Shown piece by piece: positions 52,314-60,275 of a stretch of DNA of 64,000 nt; the stretch's first letter is position 1, and every line of letters starts with the position of its first letter. A model generated the notes under the pieces. The model was not told where the DNA came from. It worked only from the letters and a program-made list of their open reading frames with translations, and searched no databases. Made by a program: the position numbers and the translations under genes. The DNA comes from Fibrella arboris (lineage in GTDB: Bacteria; Bacteroidota; Bacteroidia; Cytophagales; Spirosomataceae), in the NCBI RefSeq assembly GCF_041321095.1, contig NZ_JBGGWE010000005.1:124001-188000 (forward strand), written 5' to 3'.

Positions 52314-53171
52314 CTACCGCTTCTCAATGCCTTCCAGTACGCGGCGGATGACATTGGCGCGGGCCATAAAATCGAGTGAACCAGCTACGTCGCCTGAGTC
52401 GATCACGGCTTTGAAGCGTTGCAGAAACTCGATGTAATCGGCCAGGGCCTGGGAGACATTATCGCGGTTCTGGTCGAAAATCGGTGCCCACATCTGCGGC
52501 GAACTTTTGGCTAACCGAACCGTGCTACTGAAACCGGTACTCGCCATATCAAAAATGGCCTGCTCGTCTTTCTCTTTCTCCAGCACGGTCAGTCCCAGCG
52601 CAAACGCGCTGATATGACTTAAGTGCGATACGTAGGCCAGGTGCAGGTCATGTTCCTGCGGGGTCATGTAAAACAGCTTCATGCCAATATCGCTGAAGAT
52701 GGCTTCAACCAGTTTCAGGCTATCAGGATCACTTTTGTCTTTATCGCAAATGATCAGGTTTTTGCCGGGAAGCAACTCACGGAAAGCGGCGCCAGGACCC
52801 GAATTCTCAGTCCCCGCCATTGGGTGTACCGCTACGAACTGAGTCCGTTTAGGATGCCAATCGACAAGAGCACAAATCCCCTCTTTGGTTGATCCCAGAT
52901 CAAGCACAGTGGCATTGACCGGCAGTTTATCGAGCACGGCAGGCAATAGCGTCAGAATAGTATTGACGGGCGTAGCCAGCACAACCAGCGTGCTTTGCGT
53001 CACGGCTTCCTCCAGCGGCATTATGGTGTCGACAATGCCTTTTGCCAACGCCAGCTGGCCATGAACAGCGGAGGCATCAACCCCAATGAAATAGGCTTTC
53101 GGGTATTTCTCACGGACGGCCAGGGCAAATGAACCGCCTAACAAACCGACACCTACAATCGAAATAGTCAT
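52314..53171 (-). CDS. tyrA: Prephenate dehydrogenase
   Basis: 285 aa. It oxidises and decarboxylates prephenate to 4-hydroxyphenylpyruvate on the way to tyrosine, using NAD(P). The Rossmann motif GVGLLGG is at residues 7-13, ATPVNTILTLL and DLGSTKEGI follow, and HPMAGTENSGPGAA is the prephenate-binding segment. There is no ACT or chorismate mutase domain. Its start overlaps the stop of the aminotransferase gene by 4 bases, so the two steps of tyrosine formation may be made together. Confidence 0.95.
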   Translation of the reverse strand: MTISIVGVGLLGGSFALAVREKYPKAYFIGVDASAVHGQLALAKGIVDTIMPLEEAVTQSTLVVLATPVNTILTLLPAVLDKLPVNATVLDLGSTKEGICALVDWHPKRTQFVAVHPMAGTENSGPGAAFRELLPGKNLIICDKDKSDPDSLKLVEAIFSDIGMKLFYMTPQEHDLHLAYVSHLSHISAFALGLTVLEKEKDEQAIFDMASTGFSSTVRLAKSSPQMWAPIFDQNRDNVSQALADYIEFLQRFKAVIDSGDVAGSLDFMARANVIRRVLEGIEKR

Positions 53172-54325
53172 ATACGTAATCGGTTTACGGCCTGTTCAAT
53201 CCGTTCTTTAGGCATACAAAGCGAGATTCGGATGTAACGGCTACCCTTGGGACCGAAGATGAAACCCGGGGCAATAAAGATATGCCTGGTGTACAGCAGA
53301 TCGTCGACCAACGCCTCTGCCGACGGAAGGCTGTCGGGCAATTTGGCCCATAAAAACATCCCTTCCTGATTGCGGGCGTAATGGCAACCCAATGTATCCA
53401 GAAAGGCGTAGGCTGCTTCTAAGCGCCCTTGATAAATGGCATTACGTTCAGCATGCCACGCGTCAGCATTGTGCAGGGCTGTGGCTGCTGCCTGTTGTAA
53501 GGCCAGAAACATCCCCGAATCTACATTGCTCTTTATCGTCAGTACCGCATCGACATATGGTTTTGCTGCTGCCAGCCAGCCAACTCGCCAGCCAGCCATG
53601 TTATGCGACTTACTCATGGAGTTCAGTTCAACAGCTACTTCTTTAGCGCCATCAACAGACAGCAAACTGATTGGGTCTTTTTTGTTTAGTACCAGACTGT
53701 ACGGGTTGTCGTGACAGAGCAATACGTTATGGTCCTGGGCAAACCGAACAGCGCGCTCAAAAAGGCTTTTCGTTGCTGGTGCGCCCGTGGGCATGTGCGG
53801 GTAGTTCAGCCAGACAATCCGGGTACGTTCCGTCAGCTGGTCAGCCATCTGCTCCCAGTCGGGCTGCCACCCGTCATTCTCCTGCAAACGATACGCGAGG
53901 ACCTTTGCGCCAACCATCTGGCTCACAGCCCGATAGGCCGGATAACCTAATTCTGGCACCAGTACTTCATCGCCTTCGTTCAGGAAGGTCAGCGATAAAT
54001 GCGTGATCGCTTCCTTAGAGCCTATCATGGGCAGCAGCTCCGTTTCTGGATCAAGCATGACTCCATACGTGTGCGCGTAGAAATGAGCGATAGCTTGCCG
54101 CAAGGCTGGAATCCCTTTGTACGATTGATAGCCGTGTGCAGTTGGCTGGTGCGCTACGTCGGCCAGTGTCTTGATCGTTGCTTCCGAAGGCATCATATCG
54201 GGGTTGCCGATACCGATATTGATCACATCGTGCCCCGCTGCCTGTAGCTTACGTACCTCAGCGAGCTTGATTGAGAAATAATATTCCTGAGCCTGATTGG
54301 CGCGGTGGGCAAGAGGGATAATCAT
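53168..54325 (-). CDS. Class I/II aminotransferase (aspartate/aromatic type)
   Basis: 385 aa from ATG 54325 (MIIPLAHRANQAQ); five more residues are possible. PLP lysine is at about 239 in SMSKSHNMAGWRVGW, with NIGIGNPDMMPS at the start and GYQSYKGIPALRQAI as the substrate loop. PLP-dependent. Overlap with tyrA suggests transamination of 4-hydroxyphenylpyruvate or prephenate, or a role as the LL-diaminopimelate-like or aspartate aminotransferase. Which one is not decided by sequence. The atp-operon terminator abuts its upstream end. Confidence 0.9.
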   Translation of the reverse strand: MIIPLAHRANQAQEYYFSIKLAEVRKLQAAGHDVINIGIGNPDMMPSEATIKTLADVAHQPTAHGYQSYKGIPALRQAIAHFYAHTYGVMLDPETELLPMIGSKEAITHLSLTFLNEGDEVLVPELGYPAYRAVSQMVGAKVLAYRLQENDGWQPDWEQMADQLTERTRIVWLNYPHMPTGAPATKSLFERAVRFAQDHNVLLCHDNPYSLVLNKKDPISLLSVDGAKEVAVELNSMSKSHNMAGWRVGWLAAAKPYVDAVLTIKSNVDSGMFLALQQAAATALHNADAWHAERNAIYQGRLEAAYAFLDTLGCHYARNQEGMFLWAKLPDSLPSAEALVDDLLYTRHIFIAPGFIFGPKGSRYIRISLCMPKERIEQAVNRLRI

Positions 54326-54337
54326 GGGGTAAAAATA

Positions 54338-54366
54338 CAAAAGCCGCCCCAGATCGGGGCGGCTTT
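54338..54366 (-). terminator. Terminator of the ATP synthase operon
   Basis: AAAAGCCGCCCC (54338-54349) and GGGGCGGCTTTT (54355-54366) pair exactly around AGATC; on the minus strand the hairpin is followed by TTTTGTATTTTTA. It lies 21 bases after the atpH stop and 12 bases before the aminotransferase start, so the operon ends at atpH. Confidence 0.9.
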
Positions 54367-54387
54367 TACTTGTAGTAAGTAGATCGC

Positions 54388-54927
54388 TTAGTTCATGAAT
54401 TTTAGCCGCAGGTCATTCAGCTGACTACGCAGTGAGGCATCAATTTGTTTATCGCCAACCCGAAGAACGTACCCACCGATGAGTTTGCTATCCTGCTTTT
54501 CATCTAATTCAACGGTTTTACCGCCGGTTAGCGTTTGCACTTTCGCTTTTAGCTGACTCCGCAATTCATCAGTTAGAGGCACTGTTGTGATAACCGTAGC
54601 CCGTTCAACTCCTTTCAACGAATCATACTGCTTACCAAATTCGACAGCAATATCTTCCAGGATGTTATCGCGGCCTTTCTGAGCCACAATGTGAAAAAAG
54701 GACATCGTCATGGCATTCAACCGACCGCCAAACACAGCGTTGATGATGTTCCATTTTTTTGCGTTTCGTACAATAGGGTTTTTGAGCAACACACCTAATG
54801 TACGATTTTCGGAAATCGTGCGCTGGAAAAAGAGCATGTCACCATACATTTCTTCCACAATGCCTTTTTCCTGCGCCAAATCAATCAATGACTTGGCATA
54901 TCGGGCAGCAACCGTTGAAATAGCCAT
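54388..54927 (-). CDS. atpH: ATP synthase subunit delta
   Basis: 179 aa. It links the F1 head to the peripheral stalk. An N-terminal six-helix domain (VAARYAKSLIDLAQEKGIVE to about residue 105) is followed by the C-terminal segment ending GGYVLRVGDKQIDASLRSQL, typical of OSCP/delta. It follows atpF by 13 bases. It is the last gene before a terminator; atpA and atpG, which often come next, are not here. Confidence 0.95.
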   Translation of the reverse strand: MAISTVAARYAKSLIDLAQEKGIVEEMYGDMLFFQRTISENRTLGVLLKNPIVRNAKKWNIINAVFGGRLNAMTMSFFHIVAQKGRDNILEDIAVEFGKQYDSLKGVERATVITTVPLTDELRSQLKAKVQTLTGGKTVELDEKQDSKLIGGYVLRVGDKQIDASLRSQLNDLRLKFMN

Positions 54928-54940
54928 CGTTAACGCCCGT

Positions 54941-55435
54941 TTAGTTTAACCGTGATGAAGCCACCAGGTCTTGTACCAGTTTTTCCTGGGATGCTTTATC
55001 CGCCAGTTCACGACGGAGCACTTTCTCGGCCACTTCGATCGACAGAGTAACGACATCTTTCTTCATGGAGGCAACCAGCGCCTGGCGTTCGTTTTGCATA
55101 GCCTCACGAGCCTGCTCCAGTACCCGCTGCCCTTCGGCGGCGGCTTTGTCGCGGGCGTCAGCTACCATTTTATCGGCCGTTTCTTTAGCACCACGTAAGA
55201 TCGTATCACGCTCAATACGTGCCTGGGCCAGAATTTGCTCGTTTTCTGACTTCAGTTTAGCCATTTCGCCGCGCGTTTTTTCAGCGAGGTCAAGGGCACC
55301 CTGAATATTGCTTTCACGCTCTTTCAGACTAGCCGAAATAGGGCCCCAGGCAAATTTGCTGAGCAGGAAGAACAGTAAACCGAAAATGACTACTTGCCAT
55401 ACTAACAGGCCAATGTCGGGGGTAAGCAGGTCCAT
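54941..55435 (-). CDS. atpF: ATP synthase subunit b
   Basis: 164 aa. One membrane helix (LLVWQVVIFGLLFFLLSKFA, about 9-29) then a long charged coiled coil (LAEKTRGEMAKLKSENEQIL, VLEQAREAMQNERQALVA). It forms the peripheral stalk between the membrane sector and delta. About 170 bases after atpE. Confidence 0.96.
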   Translation of the reverse strand: MDLLTPDIGLLVWQVVIFGLLFFLLSKFAWGPISASLKERESNIQGALDLAEKTRGEMAKLKSENEQILAQARIERDTILRGAKETADKMVADARDKAAAEGQRVLEQAREAMQNERQALVASMKKDVVTLSIEVAEKVLRRELADKASQEKLVQDLVASSRLN

Positions 55436-55602
55436 AGTAAATTATGAATAAGAGTAATGAGTCAAGAAATTGATACGCTTCCTTTTGTTTGTAAAAGTTG
55501 CCTGCCAACGGCAACCCCAATTGGCAGGCTAACTAAAAATTCGGTGTATCCCGTGCGTCGTGGCCTAGTGCTCAGACAAGATACGTACTGATGATCGGGC
55601 GA

Positions 55603-55866
55603 TTAAGCCAGAGCCACCAGCAGACAGATAACGGCAGCGAACAGAGCCACGGCCTCGATCAGGGCGGCAATGATCAGCATGGCCGTTTGGATACGACCAG
55701 CGGCTTCTGGCTGGCGGGCAATGCCCTCCATTGCGCTACCACCGATACGACCAATACCAAGACCAGCACCAATAGCGGCCAGACCAGCACCGATAGCAGC
55801 ACCCATGATGGCTACACTACCAGTTGCTTCCAATAAGATTGACAGCATGAAAGCTAACATCTTCAA
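55603..55866 (-). CDS. atpE: ATP synthase subunit c
   Basis: 87 aa hairpin: helix 1 IGAGLAAIGAGLGIG, polar loop RIGGSAMEGIARQPEA, helix 2 LIIAALIEAVALFAAVICLL with the ion-binding Glu in ALIEAVALF. The sodium-site Gln and Ser/Thr ligands are not evident, so a proton ring is likely. Forms the rotor ring in the inner membrane. A few extra N-terminal residues precede the first helix, with other Met codons at 55860 and 55848. Confidence 0.96.
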   Translation of the reverse strand: MKMLAFMLSILLEATGSVAIMGAAIGAGLAAIGAGLGIGRIGGSAMEGIARQPEAAGRIQTAMLIIAALIEAVALFAAVICLLVALA

Positions 55867-55908
55867 ACAGATTTATAAGTGAAAAAACAAAAGAAAGCAA
55901 AGTAAAGA

Positions 55909-57009
55909 CTACCCGATCTCATCGCCAGGACCTTCATACCCGATACCATGATCGGCTTCATGATGGTCTTCAATAGCACTGCCGATATACATAGAGGTCA
56001 ACAGTGTGAAGATGAATGCCTGCAGGAATGCGACCAGCAATTCGATCAGGTTCATGAACAGGGTAAAGGGAACAACGATCAAACTCACGCCATAGCCGGT
56101 GCCCATGCTGGCTTGTCCGGCAATGAAGATGAGTGATAACAAGGCCAGAATAATGATGTGACCGGCTGTGATGTTGGCAAATAACCGGATCATCAACGAC
56201 AGTGGTTTCATGAACAGGCCTACGATCTCAACCGGAATCATAATTGGCAACAGGGCTACTGGTACGCCAGTTGGTTTCACCAGGTGCATCCAGTAGTGCT
56301 TGTTGCCACTGAAGTTGGTAACGAAGAATGTGATGACTGCCAGCACCATCGTTACAGCGATGTTTCCGGTCAGGTTAGCACCACCGGGCAGCAGGCCAAG
56401 CAGGTTGTTCACCAGAATAAAGAAAAACAGCGTCAGCAGATAGGGCAGGTATTTCTCATATTTCGGACCCAGGTTTGGCTTGGCAATTTCGTCACGAACA
56501 AACATGACGATCGGCTCAAGGAACGACTGGAGTCCTTTCGGGGCTTTCCCTTTGTTTACGGTGTAGCTTTTAGCAACAGACGTAAATACAAAGAACAGAA
56601 TGAGCGCACTGATCAGCAAAGAAGCTACGTTCTTGGTGATCGAGAAGTCCTGTACGTGAACCTCTTCTACTGGCTTGCCAGCTTCATCGACCCGGTGAAT
56701 ATGGCCATGCTCTGACTTGTAGCCATTATAGATTTCGCCATGATTCAGATGAGATGACGAGAATACTTCCAGACCGCGATCGGCGGAATACAGGATAACA
56801 GGTAAAGGCAACGTTAGGCCATGGGCAAATTCCCAACCACGGTCATCACTGATGTGGTGGGTGATCATTTCTCCAACCTTGAACCCCTTCTTTTGCTCAG
56901 CGTGTGACTCCTGACCGTCGAGGGTATGCTCCTGCGCGAAAACGCCAGCTACGGTGCTGAACACAAGGACAAAAGCAAGCAAAAATCTATTAATTGATGA
57001 ACTCATCAT
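55909..57009 (-). CDS. atpB: ATP synthase subunit a
   Basis: 366 aa from ATG 57009; a longer start at 57072 would overlap the upstream gene by 44 bases. It has a signal-like N-terminus (FLLAFVLVFSTVAGVFA) and an extracytoplasmic extension, then the subunit a core. The essential Arg is in SLMIRLFANITAGHI, and GANLTGNIAVTMVLAVITFF is also typical. It forms the proton half-channels with the c-ring. The roughly 100-residue N-terminal extension with a possible signal peptide is a Bacteroidota feature. Confidence 0.95.
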   Translation of the reverse strand: MMSSSINRFLLAFVLVFSTVAGVFAQEHTLDGQESHAEQKKGFKVGEMITHHISDDRGWEFAHGLTLPLPVILYSADRGLEVFSSSHLNHGEIYNGYKSEHGHIHRVDEAGKPVEEVHVQDFSITKNVASLLISALILFFVFTSVAKSYTVNKGKAPKGLQSFLEPIVMFVRDEIAKPNLGPKYEKYLPYLLTLFFFILVNNLLGLLPGGANLTGNIAVTMVLAVITFFVTNFSGNKHYWMHLVKPTGVPVALLPIMIPVEIVGLFMKPLSLMIRLFANITAGHIIILALLSLIFIAGQASMGTGYGVSLIVVPFTLFMNLIELLVAFLQAFIFTLLTSMYIGSAIEDHHEADHGIGYEGPGDEIG

Positions 57010-57028
57010 ATGAAATAAGTAAGCGTTT

Positions 57029-57391
57029 CTACGAATCGCGCCGCAATTTACGTGTAAGGCCGTAGATTTCAAAACTGGTGTAAACTAAATACAATCCAAG
57101 AAAGCTTAGTACGAAGCGTTTCCGTTCAGGTACGTTGTTATACAGCATCACTCCCATGAAAACAAGGCTCAACACTAGCTTGGCCGTCGTGAATGCTAAA
57201 AAAAAAGTGGTGAACTGGGCTGATTTCAGGTCTTTTACGAAACTCATGAGCCGATGCAGCAGGACAGACAGCATGGTATAGAAGAGTAGTAAATACGGCC
57301 AGAACGGATGAACCCAGTTTGGTCTATAAAATCGGTCAGCTACAAAAAATACAATTCCTAGTAATACAGTTAATAGTATAGAATCACGCAT
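57029..57391 (-). CDS. Small membrane protein inside the ATP synthase operon
   Basis: 120 aa with four hydrophobic helices (LLTVLLGIVFFVADRFY, FWPYLLLFYTMLSVLLHRLM, TTFFLAFTTAKLVLSLVFMG, FVLSFLGLYLVYTSFEIYGL). It occupies the place of AtpI in other operons (between atpZ and atpB), so a helper role in assembling the c-ring is an inference; I see no clear AtpI motif. It carries one exact AACGTACCTG (complement of 57127-57136) in its coding sense. Confidence 0.7.
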   Translation of the reverse strand: MRDSILLTVLLGIVFFVADRFYRPNWVHPFWPYLLLFYTMLSVLLHRLMSFVKDLKSAQFTTFFLAFTTAKLVLSLVFMGVMLYNNVPERKRFVLSFLGLYLVYTSFEIYGLTRKLRRDS

Positions 57392-57491
57392 CCAACCGTT
57401 ATTTTTCGTTCGCTTCGATTAACCTGTTTTTAATAGAGCAACTAGCTATAATTGCCAAATAAAATATTGTCTTCTCCTTCAAAATGAAATG

Positions 57492-57740
57492 TCAGTTTTT
57501 GGGGAGCTGCTTGATGAAGAGGTAAAGTGATGCAAAAATGGCAAATAATGACAGGCCAATCGTCCAGCCGGGTGTTTTATTCCCCTGCCATTCGTCGAGT
57601 TTCATGCCGGCGTAAACGCCTAAGCCAATCGTTCCAAGCATTTGAATGCCTATGCCGCTGTACTGGGCGAATGCCGACGGACGGCGGTCGTGATCACTGC
57701 CCTGATCGGGCCTGTCTGGGGTTTCTGGTGCATTCATCAC
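57492..57740 (-). CDS. atpZ: AtpZ/AtpI-family protein
   Basis: 82 aa, charged N-terminus (ETPDRPDQGSDHDRRP) then two helices: YSGIGIQMLGTIGLGVYAGM and GWTIGLSLFAIFASLYLFIK. The pattern YxGxGxQM...G..LG...G..LD matches AtpZ, a small partner of the F0 sector. First gene of the operon; the start of the transcript is probably upstream in 57741-57891, facing the divergent SprE/PorW-like gene. Confidence 0.88.
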   Translation of the reverse strand: MMNAPETPDRPDQGSDHDRRPSAFAQYSGIGIQMLGTIGLGVYAGMKLDEWQGNKTPGWTIGLSLFAIFASLYLFIKQLPKN

Positions 57741-57891
57741 AGGAAAATAGCTAATTTCGCCACGCTGGCACAGGATTCGATACGTTGACCGGTAGCGGGC
57801 TCGTTTTATCTATAACTGATTCAACCTTATTTTGTCGCTTCCACAGCAGTATGTCCCGAAAAAAGGGGACGCGCCAATTTCTTTACCGGCT

Positions 57892-60153
57892 ATGTATTGT
57901 TTTCGACCTGTCTATTTTACTTCACTGGGCCTTCTGGCATTATTGGCAGGCGGGTTCTGGTCGTGTTCGCAACATAGCAACGGAACGGTCAGCAAAGGAT
58001 ACCATAACCTGACAGCGCATTTCAATGCGTACGTCATGGCCCGGGACGATATCGATGAGGTTGAGCGCTATCTGTTCAAGAACCGGCAGGAAAATTACAA
58101 CGAGACCCTTCCGATTCTGGTGCCGCTCGACTCCAATGCCATTCAATCGGTACGGCCTCAACTCGACGACGCGATCAAGAAAGCGTCGCTGGTTGCGGAA
58201 CGGCATCAGAACAGTAAGTGGGTCGACAATGCGTATGTCCTGATTGGCAAAACGCGTTTGTATCGTCAGGATTTACCGAATGCGATCGAGGTATTCAAGT
58301 ACGTTAATACGAAGGGGACAGACGATGCTGACAAGCATGAAGCATTGATCTTACTCATGCGGGCCTATACCGAAACAGGGGACTTCGCCAACGGACTGAC
58401 CGTGGCTGAATACCTCCGGACGCAACCGTTGACTAAAACCAACACCCGCGACTTTTACCTGACCAAAGCGAACCTGCACCAACGGAAAGGAGAAGCACTA
58501 ATAGCGGCTGGTATTCTTGAAGCGACGTTTCCCTTTTTGAAGAAATCGGAAGCTACAGCCAGGCTGCATTTAATTGCCGGGCAACTGTATGAGTCGGCCG
58601 GCAAAGCGACACAAGCTACCGAACAGTTTCAGCAGGTCCTGCGAACTCATCCAAATTACGATCAGGAGTTTTTTGCCAACATCTATCTGATGCAGGCTGA
58701 TGGGACTGATTCCAGACAGCTGGCCCGTAATGCCGAGCGGTTTGAGGAAATGCTGAACGACCGAAAAAATTCGGATTTAAAAGACAAGATCTATTTCACG
58801 ATGGGCCGCGCTGATGCCCGTCGTGGCAATTACGACCGGGCGTTGGTTAATTTCAACAAAGCCGTACAGACAGGGCTTACAAACACAGCTCAGGTGGCGT
58901 TGACTTATGCCGAGATTGGTAATCTCTATTTCGAAAAGAAGCGAGATTATAGCAAAGCACAGGCTTATTACGACAGTTCGCTCGCCTTGCTACCTCAGAA
59001 TAACCCTGCCTACACAACATTGGCCAACCGCAAGAAGTCGCTCGATGAGTTTGTTAACAACCAGACCACGATTGACCGGGAAGATAGCCTGCAACGCATG
59101 GCTCAGATGAACCCGGCGGCCTTAGACCAGCTGCTCGACAAGATCATTGACCAGCGCGAGAAAGACGATGCGGCTCAGGCTGAATTGGCCAGGCAAATTA
59201 CCGGACGCACCAACCTGTCAGGCGCACAGGCAACTAATTCTGATCTGGCCCCAAACGACCGTTGGGTTTTATATAATCCGGTTCAACTGGCTCAGGGTAA
59301 GCAGGAGTTTATGCAGCTTTGGGGTAATCGCCCGCTGGCCGACGACTGGCGGCGGCAAAATAAAGATGCGTCACAAGCAATAGCCAGTGAAACCAGCGCC
59401 TTAAACGGGGCAAACCCAGCCAATTCCACGAATCCGGCAACGCCTCTACCAGCGGCCGGAGCGCGCCCCCCCGTTGCGAATACCTTGAACTTAAGAAAAG
59501 CAAAAAAGGACGAGCTATACCGGCAGATCCCCTTCTCTGCCGATGCGCTGCAAAAATCAAATGACCAGCTTGAGTCAGCGTTGTTTCGGCAGGGTAAGCT
59601 TTATAAATTCCAACTCGATCAGCCTTTACAGGCCATGACTACCCTCGACCGGTTATTGGTTCGTTACCCTAACAGCAGCTACAAACCGGAAGCCTACTAT
59701 TTGATGCATCTATCGGCGGAACAGGCTGGTAAACCATCTCCCTGGCGCGATAAACTATTGACCGAATTTCCAACTTCATCGTACGCCAAGCTTCTGACAG
59801 CTGCTGGGAGCCAGTCTACCTTAACCAGTAACACAGAAAATGGCAAAGGAGGTGTAAACGAGATTGCCGCTAACCAGACATACACTAACTTGTATGAGTT
59901 ATACCAGTCGGGCAATAGTACAGAGGCACTTGCACGTGTTGAGGCTGCGCTGGGTACGTTTGGCGGCTCAAAGATTGCCGATAAGATGGCCCTGCTGCGA
60001 ATCGTGCTGATCGGGCGTGTGCAAGGTGTTGATGCATACCGGCAGGCACTCACTGAATTCGTTCGTGATTATCCGCTGAGTCCATTACTTTCACACATAA
60101 AAGAACGTCAGGCAGCCGCTGAACAACTCTCGGCGAAACGGAATAAACAATAA
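57892..60153 (+). CDS. SprE/PorW-like TPR lipoprotein of the type IX secretion system
   Basis: 753 aa from ATG 57892; TTG 57832 would add 20 residues. The lipobox LLAGGFWSC anchors it to a membrane. KGYHNLTAHFNAY just after is the signature start of SprE/PorW. About ten TPRs follow between residues 90 and 390 (AEIGNLYFEKKRDYSKAQAY, YFTMGRADARRGNYDRALVN), with a Asn/Pro/Ala-rich linker near 520-550 and more TPRs at 580-730. SprE/PorW is needed for type IX secretion and gliding. In keeping with this, a C25 peptidase with a sorting tail lies at 17-20 kb. Confidence 0.88.
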   Translation: MYCFRPVYFTSLGLLALLAGGFWSCSQHSNGTVSKGYHNLTAHFNAYVMARDDIDEVERYLFKNRQENYNETLPILVPLDSNAIQSVRPQLDDAIKKASLVAERHQNSKWVDNAYVLIGKTRLYRQDLPNAIEVFKYVNTKGTDDADKHEALILLMRAYTETGDFANGLTVAEYLRTQPLTKTNTRDFYLTKANLHQRKGEALIAAGILEATFPFLKKSEATARLHLIAGQLYESAGKATQATEQFQQVLRTHPNYDQEFFANIYLMQADGTDSRQLARNAERFEEMLNDRKNSDLKDKIYFTMGRADARRGNYDRALVNFNKAVQTGLTNTAQVALTYAEIGNLYFEKKRDYSKAQAYYDSSLALLPQNNPAYTTLANRKKSLDEFVNNQTTIDREDSLQRMAQMNPAALDQLLDKIIDQREKDDAAQAELARQITGRTNLSGAQATNSDLAPNDRWVLYNPVQLAQGKQEFMQLWGNRPLADDWRRQNKDASQAIASETSALNGANPANSTNPATPLPAAGARPPVANTLNLRKAKKDELYRQIPFSADALQKSNDQLESALFRQGKLYKFQLDQPLQAMTTLDRLLVRYPNSSYKPEAYYLMHLSAEQAGKPSPWRDKLLTEFPTSSYAKLLTAAGSQSTLTSNTENGKGGVNEIAANQTYTNLYELYQSGNSTEALARVEAALGTFGGSKIADKMALLRIVLIGRVQGVDAYRQALTEFVRDYPLSPLLSHIKERQAAAEQLSAKRNKQ

Positions 60154-60167
60154 GTTATGGGTTTCAA

Positions 60168-60250
60168 TTTTCAGGTTTCAGGTTTCAAATGCGTCTCTTA
60201 CTGACCAGTCGTTCTCACGCGGAGCATTTGAACCCTGGCCCCTGAAACTA
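60168..60250. repeat. Imperfect inverted repeat with a triple TTTCAGG tandem
   Basis: TTTCAGGTTTCAGGTTTCAA repeats a 7-base unit three times, then AATGC. The right side GCATTTGAACCCTGGCCCCTGAAAC pairs with it imperfectly across a 35-base gap. It fills the space between the SprE/PorW-like gene and the PBP gene. No T-run follows; a weak terminator or a repeat element. Confidence 0.55.
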
Positions 60251-60275
60251 ATCACTTGAAATCCCCCTCCCACCC

